A stretch of DNA of 35,436 nt from a virus, in the IMG/VR virus record IMGVR_UViG_3300025769_000380, positions 1-35,436 of that record. One strand, given 5' to 3'. The first letter of the stretch is position 1. Each line of letters opens with the position of its first letter. The position numbers and the translations under genes were made by a program. Of this stretch, positions 28,594 through 35,436 are shown piece by piece. Under the pieces are notes generated by a model. It worked only from the letters and a program-made list of their open reading frames with translations. It was not told the origin of the DNA and ran no database searches.

Positions 28594-28974
28594 TTACCAG
28601 AGATAAAGTCCTCTTTCTTTCAAATCATCAGTATCATAATAAACTAAATCTTTGGCAATTGCTATTCTCGTAACACCTTCAAGTATTAACAATCTAACTA
28701 AATCCATGCGTTTCTGTGGATTAAGTATTTTTATTCTTACAGCTCTTCCGACTCTATGTGAGTCTTTACTAGATAAACCGTATTTGGTAGCATAAGATGG
28801 AGTTGTGTAGCCAAGTATTATATTAAAGTTTCTTCTAGTTCTTTTAACTATTCTATCTAAGATATATACTGGTTGTCTTTCCATAAACTTATAACCACTA
28901 CCTTTTTCATCTGGAGAATCAAACAAACTCCATTGCAAATAATCTAAGCCTTCTATGTCTAAATCATCTTGCAT
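28594..28974 (-). CDS. Degenerate M15 peptidase-like protein (metal site lost)
   Basis: I start at ATG 28974; an upstream TTG would add two residues. The 126-residue product aligns by eye with the M15 fold of the endolysin 800 bp away: NIILGYTTPSYATKYGLSSK-DSHRVGRAVRIKI, then RIAIAKDLVYYDTD and a terminal LYLW. The zinc site is broken. His73 is kept, but the Asp of SxHxxGxAxD is Arg80, and the distal His is Tyr112 (VYYD instead of VHYD). It is unlikely to be a zinc peptidase. It may bind peptidoglycan, inhibit or regulate the endolysin, or serve in the virion. Confidence 0.62.
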   Translation of the reverse strand: MQDDLDIEGLDYLQWSLFDSPDEKGSGYKFMERQPVYILDRIVKRTRRNFNIILGYTTPSYATKYGLSSKDSHRVGRAVRIKILNPQKRMDLVRLLILEGVTRIAIAKDLVYYDTDDLKERGLYLW

Positions 28975-29165
28975 ATTCAAATATACAAAAAAATAATTAA
29001 ATAAATAGTTGTTTAGTGAGAAATATTTTTTATAACTTTACGACTTATTAAAAAACAAGATAAGTTTTCTTAATAGTTTGTGGTGTAGCCACACAGCGAA
29101 ACCACAAAACACACAGCGTTATAAGTATTCAATACGCTATAATTATGTTCTTTATTCTGAGCTAC
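28975..29165. other. Intergenic region with direct repeats and hairpins
   Basis: A 191-nt gap between the holin and degenerate M15 genes. It has two ACACAGCG direct repeats 20 bp apart (29091-29098, 29111-29118), a hairpin TGTGG-TGTAG-CCACA (29080-29094) and an alternative TTTGTGG/CCACAAA pairing. AGCGT/ACGCT lies at 29115-29138. Competing pairings of CCACA look like a regulatory RNA switch or a terminator/antiterminator. TATATTTG (28985-28978) matches a host -7 element but overlaps the gene start. No credible ORF. Confidence 0.4.
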
Positions 29166-29612
29166 TTATTTAATCGACTTAAATTTCTCTGCTCCTCTAC
29201 TTCCATAATAAGCAACATAGACTGTAACAAGAAGAGATTTTAGCAAATCTACCCATGAGCTGTCGATACTAAACTGTATGTTAAAGCTGTCCAATAATAT
29301 TAAACACACCATAGATATAGTAAGAAATATAAGTGTCATAGGTCTGGTATTCTTACTTAACCAACTATCACTAGCCATATCGCTGGACCATCTCTTAGAA
29401 ACCTCTTGCATCTCTATAGAATCCATTTCAAGCAGTTTTAACGCCTTTTCTTTATCTTCTGGTGGTAGGGTACTATCTTTATGTATAACGTTCTTTAAAA
29501 CGCCTAATAAGCCTTGATTCGGCAATGTATCACCTACTAACCCTACTATATCTGAACCTTTGCTAGTTAAGAACTGTCCTAGCTTCGTATCTTTAAACTT
29601 CTTTTTACTCAT
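29166..29612 (-). CDS. Holin-like membrane protein
   Basis: A 148-residue protein, start ATG 29612 (MSKKKFKDTK...), chosen because it overlaps the previous stop as ATGA; an upstream ATG adds five residues. The N-terminal soluble region has an amphipathic helix (LGQFLTSKGSDIVGLVGDTL). The conserved pre-TM motif SWLSKNTRPMTLIFLTISMV leads into TM1 (~98-115) and a second TM (VDLLKSLLVTVYVAYYGS, ~125-143), with a basic C-terminal end. This matches the holin family with RPxTL before the TM pair, found beside endolysins in Gram-negative phages. It would control lysis timing. Confidence 0.72.
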   Translation of the reverse strand: MSKKKFKDTKLGQFLTSKGSDIVGLVGDTLPNQGLLGVLKNVIHKDSTLPPEDKEKALKLLEMDSIEMQEVSKRWSSDMASDSWLSKNTRPMTLIFLTISMVCLILLDSFNIQFSIDSSWVDLLKSLLVTVYVAYYGSRGAEKFKSIK

Positions 29613-29749
29613 AAGTACAATCTCCATTTAAGTTGAACAACTAATAAATAAAGGTTTACCTCCTCATAATTATGCTCGTCATCAGCAGGAAAGTAATTAA
29701 ACCCTAAGTTTAAACCGTTTGGTAATAATAATATTATTCTAAAATCCAT
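29609..29749 (-). CDS. Conserved small phage protein, 46 aa
   Basis: MDFRIILLLPNGLNLGFNYF... then an acidic middle (PADDEHNYEEVN) and a hydrophobic end (LYLLVVQLKWRLYL). I recognise this small family (M-x-F-R, LNxGFNYxP, D/E-rich, LYLxxxxLxxRx) from lysis regions of other flavobacterial phages; the function is unknown. The terminal TGA overlaps the holin ATG. It starts 2 nt after the endolysin stop, so endolysin, this ORF and holin are translationally linked. Confidence 0.65.
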   Translation of the reverse strand: MDFRIILLLPNGLNLGFNYFPADDEHNYEEVNLYLLVVQLKWRLYL

Positions 29750-29751
29750 AT

Positions 29752-30132
29752 CTATTTTTTTCTATAATCCCATCTAGCTTTAGTACCTCTTATATCATAA
29801 TGAACAAAAGTATCATACAAACCTAAACCACCTTGTAACATCTCTCCATTGCTTATAGCATCTTCTATGTATTGATATAAAAACTCTGTCTTCATACCAC
29901 TAACAACTATATCTGCAGCTTTACCTAATATATGCTGAGACTTAGGAACTCCTCCTACACTCTCATTATGCTCTGGACTTCTATAAGCACTATTTACTTT
30001 AATTGGTTTGTTTAAGTAATCTCTAAGGTATTGTAATTGATTAGCCACCTTAACAACATTATGATATACCTCTTCAGGCATCTCTCTACCACACTTCGAT
30101 TCAAACTCTGATTTACTAAAATTCTTTGTCAT
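29752..30132 (-). CDS. Endolysin, M15 D-Ala-D-Ala carboxypeptidase-type
   Basis: A 126-residue M15_3-family zinc peptidase with FSKSEFESKCGREMPEEVYH at the start, VNSAYRSPEHNESVGG (47-61), the metal motif SQHILGKAADI (Ser65, His67, Asp74) and FVHYDIRGTKARWDY, which supplies His111. All three zinc ligands are present. It cleaves peptide cross-links of peptidoglycan at the end of infection. It has no signal peptide, so export needs the neighbouring holin. The start overlaps the stop of the preceding gene (TAATG). Confidence 0.88.
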   Translation of the reverse strand: MTKNFSKSEFESKCGREMPEEVYHNVVKVANQLQYLRDYLNKPIKVNSAYRSPEHNESVGGVPKSQHILGKAADIVVSGMKTEFLYQYIEDAISNGEMLQGGLGLYDTFVHYDIRGTKARWDYRKK

Positions 30133-31217
30133 TATAATTTATAATTTAATCCTATTTTAATTTCCTTTATTTCTCTACCCCAATACTTTTGCATAGTCAA
30201 CTCACTAAACACACCTAGTTTACCTAATCTAAAACCAAATACGCCACCTGCTGAGTAATCTATCCAATCCCCTTCAACAAAGTTATTGTATGAGTACCTC
30301 TCATCTCCACTCATTAACTCATGCTTTCCTAGTACATTACCATATAGATGTACCCAGAACTTCTTCTTGTAGTGATAAAAGTCTACTCCTACAACTGCAG
30401 CTAAATCAGCAAAGCCACCTATCATAGATAACTGTTCTCTGTTGTATCTATTAACTACATTTTGGAATACACCGTTTCTATAATCAGCATCACTTGCTGC
30501 AATAATTTGTCCTGCTTGATTATACCATAGATAATCATAACCTAAACTTTCTTGTGTAAATGGGTCTATCATCTCATATAACTGGTCTGTATGAAACTCA
30601 TAGGCTAATTCCCACCAAGCATTATCTTCTAAGTATTTCTGTATCGGATTATGACCATAAGCTTTTTCATACGTTCTATAGATACTACCAACACTTATAC
30701 TAAACTTCTTTCCTATAGGCAATCTAAATCTTAGTTCTGCACTCTTATAATCTATATCTACTAATTCATTCTTTTGATATTCAGCTTTAACTAACCAATA
30801 GTTAGATAAATACCTTAAGAACATTTCCTTATTCACAAACTCATTTCCTTGTTGTCTACCACTACTGTATTCAACTAAATACTCTAATCCTTTATAAGCA
30901 CCTATATTACTTCTAGTAGATGCGTTCTTCTCATCTCCATCATAAAACTTATCTCTATCCTCATACTGAAAGTGAGCCAGTTTTCTCCAACCATAAGTAA
31001 CCATCATATCAGACGGATGTCTTTTAGTTGTCTCTATTAGTTGATTGTCTTGTGTTACAATGAATGTCTGAGGTGCTTGTACTGAATTGGTTTGACTATA
31101 TGCACCATAAAAGGTAGAATACTTAAAGGTCTTTTTTAGCCAACCTTCTTTCTTTTCTTGACTGTTTGCGCTTATGCTTACGATAAGAGCGAATAATACT
31201 GCTATTAATTTTTTCAT
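30132..31217 (-). CDS. Exported outer-membrane beta-barrel-like protein
   Basis: A 361-residue protein with a clean signal peptide (MKKLIAVLFALIVSISANSQ). The mature part is a series of amphipathic strands rich in Tyr/Trp/Phe (GKKFSISVGSIYRTYEKAYG; WWELAYEFHTD; KKKFWVHLYGNVLG; AGGVFGFRLGKLGVFSELTM) ending KIGLNYKL, a C-terminal strand with aromatic/hydrophobic residue like the barrel-assembly signal. This suggests a phage-encoded outer-membrane barrel. Possible roles are receptor masking, superinfection exclusion or outer-membrane disruption at lysis. No enzyme motif is seen. Its first 95 nt overlap the upstream gene in another frame. Confidence 0.62.
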   Translation of the reverse strand: MKKLIAVLFALIVSISANSQEKKEGWLKKTFKYSTFYGAYSQTNSVQAPQTFIVTQDNQLIETTKRHPSDMMVTYGWRKLAHFQYEDRDKFYDGDEKNASTRSNIGAYKGLEYLVEYSSGRQQGNEFVNKEMFLRYLSNYWLVKAEYQKNELVDIDYKSAELRFRLPIGKKFSISVGSIYRTYEKAYGHNPIQKYLEDNAWWELAYEFHTDQLYEMIDPFTQESLGYDYLWYNQAGQIIAASDADYRNGVFQNVVNRYNREQLSMIGGFADLAAVVGVDFYHYKKKFWVHLYGNVLGKHELMSGDERYSYNNFVEGDWIDYSAGGVFGFRLGKLGVFSELTMQKYWGREIKEIKIGLNYKL

Positions 31218-31524
31218 CTTTTGGTTTATTTAATAATTTAATTGTTACTGATATAGCAACTCCTCCTAAAGTTGTTGCTAATAAATCTTTGCTATCAAAA
31301 CCTCCATACCTGATTTCATCATAAGTTTCTTTACCTAAACCCACAATAAAAGAGGTAGCGACTGCTCCTCCTATATTATCAAAAGTGTGGTAACCTGTAT
31401 AACCTGAAATAGTACCTGCTGCAAAATGTAGAATCTTATCTTCTGGTATTTGTGCAAAACATAGACTTGTTAGAAGCGTTGCTCCAACAAAGAGTCTATA
31501 TGTTCTATTAAGGTATTCTTCCAA
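31123..31524 (-). CDS. DUF2279/YfiM-like exported protein
   Basis: A 133-residue protein with an N-terminal signal-like segment (RLFVGATLLTSLCFAQ). The middle matches the DUF2279/YfiM pattern: EDKILHFAAGTISGYTGYHT, GLGKETYDEIRYGGFDSKDLLATTLGG (H, KE-xx-D and DLLA-xx-GG conserved). A second hydrophobic helix (VAISVTIKLL) is followed by a very basic C-terminus (SYRKHKRKQSRKERRLAKKD). It is probably anchored in or near the envelope. The basic tail is encoded in the DNA that also encodes the signal peptide of the next gene. The function of the family is unknown. Confidence 0.62.
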   Translation of the reverse strand: MEEYLNRTYRLFVGATLLTSLCFAQIPEDKILHFAAGTISGYTGYHTFDNIGGAVATSFIVGLGKETYDEIRYGGFDSKDLLATTLGGVAISVTIKLLNKPKDEKINSSIIRSYRKHKRKQSRKERRLAKKDL

Positions 31525-31799
31525 TCTTCAGGTAGTTTTAGGGTTATTCCACTCTCTATTCTTATTTCTTCCTCACCATCATTATATAAAATGATAGTAG
31601 GTAAGTACTTTATCTCATTCTTGTTAAACGCATCTTCAGATTTAGACATAAACAATGTCTCTACATTATAATCTCTAAAATCTTTTAATGACACTTCTTC
31701 TGCAAATCCTGCTGTATACTGAACTATAGATATAGATTCAGTTTGTGCAAAATTAACAGCCGATACAAAAAGGGCAATTACCGTTACAATCCATTTCAT
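31470..31799 (-). CDS. Exported thioredoxin-fold-like protein without CXXC
   Basis: A 109-residue protein with a signal peptide (MKWIVTVIALFVSAVNFAQT). The rest follows a thioredoxin-like layout: strand SISIVQYTAGFAEEVSLKDF, helix SEDAFNKNEI, then KYLPTIILYNDGEEEIRIES with the cis-Pro-like YLPT, and a C-terminal helix (WKNTLIEHIDSLLEQ). No Cys pair is present, so redox activity is unlikely; a structural or partner-binding role in the periplasm is more plausible. The stop lies 55 nt inside the next gene, and the start overlaps the previous stop. Confidence 0.55.
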   Translation of the reverse strand: MKWIVTVIALFVSAVNFAQTESISIVQYTAGFAEEVSLKDFRDYNVETLFMSKSEDAFNKNEIKYLPTIILYNDGEEEIRIESGITLKLPEDWKNTLIEHIDSLLEQRF

Positions 31800-32095
31800 C
31801 TTTGTTTACTAATTTGATACAATCTCTCATCCATCTTAGCTAAAGATTCTTTTATCTCATTGACATCTTCTTTAACTGTAGACACATCAGAGTCTATTTT
31901 TTCGATAGTACTTCTGACTAACTTATCCTTGTAGTCAAACTCTATCTTCTGTATTTCTGGTTCAGGTAACTCCTTAGCTTCTGCAATGTCTGCCTTCAGA
32001 GCAAAATACATACTTGCTAAAGAGACAGCAAAACCAACTATCATACCGATAGTCTTAAGGTCTAATGTTACGTTAGTTTCCTCGCTTATCTTCAT
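31796..32095 (-). CDS. Membrane-anchored coiled-coil protein (i-spanin- or holin-like)
   Basis: A 99-residue protein. A short acidic N-terminus is followed by one TM helix (TIGMIVGFAVSLASMYFALK, ~15-34). A charged coiled coil follows to the end (STIEKIDSDVSTVKEDVNEI; ESLAKMDERLYQI). An inner-membrane protein with a periplasmic coil is the topology of i-spanins and of some phage accessory holins. I know similar proteins from the lysis side of fibre genes in flavobacterial phages but no experimental role. Overlaps at both ends (TAATG-type and ATGA) place it in the lysis chain. Confidence 0.58.
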   Translation of the reverse strand: MKISEETNVTLDLKTIGMIVGFAVSLASMYFALKADIAEAKELPEPEIQKIEFDYKDKLVRSTIEKIDSDVSTVKEDVNEIKESLAKMDERLYQISKQR

Positions 32096-32460
32096 TACAT
32101 CTTGTTTTCTAAATATGAAACCCCCATAAATCCGTGCATACCTTCTGTGTCAATATCAATAGCATAACTAGCCCATCCATAAGGGTGGCTAACACTACTA
32201 TTTCCATCTTCATCCACTTCTTCAATGTCTTTCCAAAGCACATCTACATGATAGTTCTCTGATAAAACAGGTGCAGTTGTTTCATTTCCATCCTCATCAT
32301 ACTCACCTTCAGTTATAACAATATTGCCTAACTTAACGATAGTATGTTTATGAGTAGGATAGCTGTTCCCATCTTCATCAGTTGCACTTGGTAAAGCATT
32401 AATTTTACTTTCTGCTTGTTCCTGTGAGTTAAACTCATATTTACTAATGTAAATTCCCAT
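32095..32460 (-). CDS. Conserved phage protein, 121 aa, linked to tail fibres
   Basis: MGIYISKYEFNSQEQAESKI... then HKHTIVKLGNIVITEGEYDE, SENYHVDVLWKDIEEVDEDG, and a conserved end HPYGWASYAIDIDTEGMHGF-MGVSYLENKM. I recognise the YHVDVLW and GxHxFxGVxYxxNK(I/M) blocks from a family that follows tail-fibre genes in flavobacterial phages. It could be a fibre-assembly protein or a small virion component. It has three DEDGN repeats, so calcium binding is conceivable. It starts 2 nt after the fibre stop. Confidence 0.58.
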   Translation of the reverse strand: MGIYISKYEFNSQEQAESKINALPSATDEDGNSYPTHKHTIVKLGNIVITEGEYDEDGNETTAPVLSENYHVDVLWKDIEEVDEDGNSSVSHPYGWASYAIDIDTEGMHGFMGVSYLENKM

Positions 32461-32462
32461 AA

Positions 32463-33731
32463 TTATTGTGTTAATTGTGTTAATAAATTATTTATTTCGG
32501 TATCTGTCATACCCTCTGTATCGTAATATCTTAAATCTTTGCATTTTCCGTAAAAAGGCGCAAAACCACTACCATCATCAAATGCTAATTCACTTAAAGT
32601 TCCTGATGAAAATGTAGTTCCACTTGTATCTGTGTCTGTTTGCACACCATTAACCCATAATGCAAAATTGTTTTCTTTGTACTTAACTCCTATTTTGTTA
32701 AATTTCAATGCATCATTCAAAAGCTCATAAGCATTAAACTGTAAACTACCGTTTGATAAAAAAACCCTTAATTGATTAGTTAAAGTAGTATATTGTAGTA
32801 CAACTACATTTTGATTTGTGCCACCACCAATAGATATTTTTTTATCTGTACCATCATTATTGATGTTAGCTATTTCTGCATATAATATACCTTCTTCTGA
32901 GTTAAATGTACTAGCATCTCCTGCTCCATTACAAGTCTCTGCACTTCTAGTAGAGCTAATGTTAGATGTAGTTTTTATATAGCTTGTAGTATAATCCTTT
33001 TGTTCAAACTGCGCTCCCCATAAATAGATAAAAGAATTACCATCTAAAGGTACTGTACTTGTTCCGTTTGCTGATGCTTGTCTAATTAAAACTGTTCCTG
33101 ATAAATCTGTGCCTGCTGTAAAGCCAATACTACATCTATACCATCCATTAGGGTATTTTTCTATATTTGGTCTATGACTAGCATAAGTAGTTCCTACTGC
33201 ACCTGTAGCTAAATTAAAGAATGTTTCTCCAGTACCTCCTCCATCAGTAAAGTTCCCTGTTCTTAAAGCTACAAAGTCCATACTTCCTTTCTTAGCAAAC
33301 ACACTAAATGTGTAATCTGAACCATTAGCAACTATAACAGATAAAAACCTTTGAGATGTATCTGTTCCTGTACTTCCATCATCTTTCATCTTAGAAGCAT
33401 TAACAGTACCATCTGGACTCATGATAGAGTCTGCTACAATAGCACTTCTTGTAGAACCCCAACTAGAAAATAACTCACTATAACCTAAAGCATTTGTAGA
33501 TGCTGGTTCTAATAATAAACAAGGGCAACTATCAGGATTTCCATTAGACAAATCATAATGTAATCTAGGTAAATTACTAGCAGATGTTTCCCATAAACCG
33601 TCTTTGTTTAATCTATAAGCAGTAGAACTTCTTGCAAAAGTAAAATCTCCAACACCTGATTCAGGCATAATGGAGTAAACTTTTGTGGCTTTTACACCAG
33701 AAGGTATCATTGCTAAATTAGGTTGCTCCAT
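32463..33731 (-). CDS. Tail fibre / receptor-binding paralogue B
   Basis: A 422-residue protein. It lacks the N-terminal CBM found in the paralogue upstream and begins almost at the shared motif GDFTFARSSTAYRLNKDGLW. Then come LHYDLSNGNPDSCPCLLLEP, a CBM-like domain (DYTFSVFAKKGSMDFVALRT; YPNGWYRCSIGFT; FIYLWGAQFEQKDYTTSYIK), and a C-terminal LamG-like domain ending FYGKCKDLRYYDTEGMTDTE. The start overlaps the upstream fibre stop by one base (TAATG), so the two are made together and may form mixed fibres. Glycan binding is inferred from the folds. Confidence 0.72.
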   Translation of the reverse strand: MEQPNLAMIPSGVKATKVYSIMPESGVGDFTFARSSTAYRLNKDGLWETSASNLPRLHYDLSNGNPDSCPCLLLEPASTNALGYSELFSSWGSTRSAIVADSIMSPDGTVNASKMKDDGSTGTDTSQRFLSVIVANGSDYTFSVFAKKGSMDFVALRTGNFTDGGGTGETFFNLATGAVGTTYASHRPNIEKYPNGWYRCSIGFTAGTDLSGTVLIRQASANGTSTVPLDGNSFIYLWGAQFEQKDYTTSYIKTTSNISSTRSAETCNGAGDASTFNSEEGILYAEIANINNDGTDKKISIGGGTNQNVVVLQYTTLTNQLRVFLSNGSLQFNAYELLNDALKFNKIGVKYKENNFALWVNGVQTDTDTSGTTFSSGTLSELAFDDGSGFAPFYGKCKDLRYYDTEGMTDTEINNLLTQLTQ

Positions 33732-35398
33732 TAACTTGTTATTTTATTTAATAATATATCTACTTCTGAATCTGTCATCTCTTTAGTGTTATATACTCTT
33801 ATATCTCGTACATTTCCGTAAAACTTATGTGCTCCATTACCATAATCAAAATCTAATTGGCTTAACCCTACAGGCATTGTTGCAGAAGTGTCTGAATGAA
33901 TTTCAGTTCCGTTTATCCAAAAACTAACATCATTTAACTTATATCTAATTGCACATTTTACAAAATTGTTTAAAGGGTTTACAGAACTAACTTTTGATGC
34001 TACATTTGTTCCCCCACTAATAACAAAAAAAGTAAGCAAACCATTTGTTCCTATCTCTATAAATACATTGTTGTTTACTGTTCCATCATTTAAACCCAAT
34101 ATTAAAAACCCACTACTTGGCAATCCATTAACGCTTATTTCTGTATATAATATTCCCTCCTCACTTGGTAGAATAGAAGATGTACCTGCACCATTACAGG
34201 TTTCTGCTGCTCTTGTTTGTGTGCTTCCGTTTGTTATGATTAAACTTGTCGGATAGCTTTGTTGCTCTATTTGACAACCAAAAACATAAATATTGTCCTT
34301 ACCATTTCCTGCGTGATATATTGAACTCGTACTTGCAGCAACACTTATTACAGCTCTTAACGTAGGTGCGTTTGATGCTAAAGTGCCTGTTACTGATAAT
34401 CTATACCAACCGTTGTTATATTCTTCTACTTTTGCAGATGCATTTGTAGGAGCAGTACCACCTGTGATAGCTGAGCCAAGAGTATTATTATCAAAATCAT
34501 ACACGAAATCTACAGCACCAACAAAAAGATTGCTTGAATCTCTTTGATTTATACCTACTGATGCAAAATTACCTGTACCTCTTTTTATAAAACAACTTAC
34601 AGTATATGTGTTTGAAGCAACTGCTGTTACATTTTTATATATATAATGATTAGCAGTAGAGGTTGTTAAAGTAACTTTTGTTGCAGTATTTGTTCCATCA
34701 GGTGATATAGCATTATTAGAAACTTTATTAGTACCTGAAGTTAGCCAAGAACTATCTCCTAAATTTGTGTGTGTGTTTAAATTTGTGCTTTGTGTCTCTA
34801 ATAAAAGTGATGGCTTTGTGTTTACTAAACCTCCCTCTATTTCATAATTTAATCTTGCTCTGTCGCCATTAATTTGTTTTACACTTACATTGTCAACTAT
34901 AACGCTTCCTATTGTGCTACCTGATAATGTTTGTATTAATATTCTATTATCTGTACCATTTGATACACCTGAGAAAGTATGCGTTCCTGTAGCAGATGCT
35001 TGTCCTATTTCATTGTAACCACCTGAACCACCACCTAACAATATTTTTAAACCACCTGCGCTAATCACAGCATCTAAAACAACTTTAAATGTGTTTCCTA
35101 CTGATGTAACACCACCTTGATATAAATTAAGACCTGAACTTGCTAAAGTATTTATAGCTTTACCATTTTCTATTTTCCATCCATCTTTTGACCAATTTGT
35201 GTCAGCATCAAAACCACCATTAGTAACTAACTCACTACCATAATAACCTACTCTTTCTATTAAACCCTCACTATTCACACGAGTAGCATCCGAATCTCTG
35301 TTAAAGTCGAAATCAGCATCCGTTGAGTTAGGAAATACAGAATGTACTTTGCCTGAACTAACTGCTGAGGGAATCATAAATAAACTTGGTATATCCAT
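33731..35398 (-). CDS. Tail fibre / receptor-binding paralogue A
   Basis: A 555-residue protein. The start MDIPSLFMIPSAVSSGKVHS is close to that of paralogue B (QPNLAMIPSGVKATKVYSIM), showing direct duplication. It contains DADFDFNRDSDATRVNSEGL, a CBM-like domain (GSELVTNGGFDADTNWSKDG), a second one (NTYTVSCFIKRGTGNFASVG; YNNGWYRLSVTGT; IYVFGCQIEQQSYPTS) and a LamG-like C-terminus (KFYGNVRDIRVYNTKEMTDS). It has the same domain order as the 712-residue fibre at the other window end, minus one CBM. Host-surface binding is the likely role. Confidence 0.74.
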   Translation of the reverse strand: MDIPSLFMIPSAVSSGKVHSVFPNSTDADFDFNRDSDATRVNSEGLIERVGYYGSELVTNGGFDADTNWSKDGWKIENGKAINTLASSGLNLYQGGVTSVGNTFKVVLDAVISAGGLKILLGGGSGGYNEIGQASATGTHTFSGVSNGTDNRILIQTLSGSTIGSVIVDNVSVKQINGDRARLNYEIEGGLVNTKPSLLLETQSTNLNTHTNLGDSSWLTSGTNKVSNNAISPDGTNTATKVTLTTSTANHYIYKNVTAVASNTYTVSCFIKRGTGNFASVGINQRDSSNLFVGAVDFVYDFDNNTLGSAITGGTAPTNASAKVEEYNNGWYRLSVTGTLASNAPTLRAVISVAASTSSIYHAGNGKDNIYVFGCQIEQQSYPTSLIITNGSTQTRAAETCNGAGTSSILPSEEGILYTEISVNGLPSSGFLILGLNDGTVNNNVFIEIGTNGLLTFFVISGGTNVASKVSSVNPLNNFVKCAIRYKLNDVSFWINGTEIHSDTSATMPVGLSQLDFDYGNGAHKFYGNVRDIRVYNTKEMTDSEVDILLNKITS

Positions 35399-35401
35399 AT
35401 C

Positions 35402-35436
35402 TTATAAATTATCTATTACTTTTTTAACTTCGTTTA
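35402..35436 (-). CDS. 3' end of another tail-fibre gene, cut by the window edge
   Basis: The last codons read NEVKKVIDNL then TAA at 35404-35402. This matches the C-termini of the fibre paralogues (SEVDILLNKI, TEINNLLTQL) in spacing and residue type, so it is probably the end of one more LamG-domain fibre whose body lies outside the window. The alternative, if the window ends are joined, is a 13-codon ORF starting on an ATG that overlaps the stop at position 4. Confidence 0.5.
   Translation of the reverse strand, partial: NEVKKVIDNL

Noticed and set aside
29099-29123. Plus-strand GAAAC-N14-CGTTATA as a seventh late promoter
   Set aside because: Lacks the A after AAAC and the conserved ATC of CGTTATC, has a shorter AAAC-CGTT spacing, and points into the antisense of the holin gene.
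1-35436. Temperate lifestyle / integrated prophage
   Set aside because: No integrase, excisionase, repressor, attachment-site duplication or host genes at either edge. Absence could in principle be due to missing sequence.

Overview
The window is most of the genome of a tailed, siphovirus-like bacteriophage that infects a member of the Bacteroidota, probably a marine flavobacterium. The evidence is a TerL, TerS, portal, HK97-type capsid, protease and scaffold set, a 713-residue tape measure, a phage replication module, A-rich leaders (AAAACAATAAA-ATG) without Shine-Dalgarno sequences, host-type promoters of the TTG-N19..21-TATATTTG form, and many proteins of families I know mainly from Bacteroidota phages. 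DNA is AT-rich. Every protein gene I can support lies on the minus strand, so transcription runs from high to low coordinates. I see no integrase, no CI-like repressor and no tRNA.

Layout in transcription order. (1) 35436-28594: end of a truncated tail-fibre gene, two paralogous tail-fibre/receptor-binding proteins, small virion-associated proteins, a TM-plus-coiled-coil protein, three overlapping exported proteins (thioredoxin-like, DUF2279-like, outer-membrane barrel-like), an M15 endolysin, a holin and a degenerate M15 paralogue, closed by a terminator at 28536-28565. (2) 28481-19661: middle genes for recombination and replication (ERF recombinase, SSB-like, RecA/RepA-like ATPase, RusA-like resolvase, ECF-like sigma factor, metallophosphoesterase, dATP/dGTP diphosphohydrolase-like protein, PD-(D/E)XK-like nuclease, 5'-3' exonuclease, DnaA-C-like protein), ending with TerS and TerL. 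(3) 19660-19510: seven ATGTTAAACA iterons and a perfect 19-bp palindrome, a candidate origin or packaging site. (4) 19375-16929: small, probably early genes with their own host-type promoter and terminator. (5) 16988-16300: the only long gene-poor stretch. (6) 16299-4: virion genes in unusual order: tail chaperone with a programmed frameshift, tail completion, tail tip, tape measure, then protease, scaffold, capsid, tail-tube candidate, portal, connector and a third fibre.

The strongest unexpected signal is a bipartite element, AAACA-N14/15-CGTTATCW. It occurs six times, always in intergenic DNA or across a gene end. Five copies precede virion genes (TerS, tail chaperone, protease, scaffold, and the gene before the portal). 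In four of these exactly 4 nt separate CGTTATCA from the ATG. It has ECF-sigma geometry and the phage encodes an ECF-like sigma factor, so I read it as the late promoter, producing nearly leaderless mRNAs. The sixth copy points the other way at 16361-16388, into the ~560-nt gene-poor region. There the plus strand can form a long bulged hairpin (16476-16546) and ends at a hairpin usable from both sides. This is a candidate phage structured noncoding RNA, the only plus-strand transcription unit in the window.

If positions 1 and 35436 are neighbours in a circular or circularly permuted genome, the late operon would run on from portal and fibres into lysis. The truncated fibre C-terminus at the right edge suggests some sequence may be missing there.
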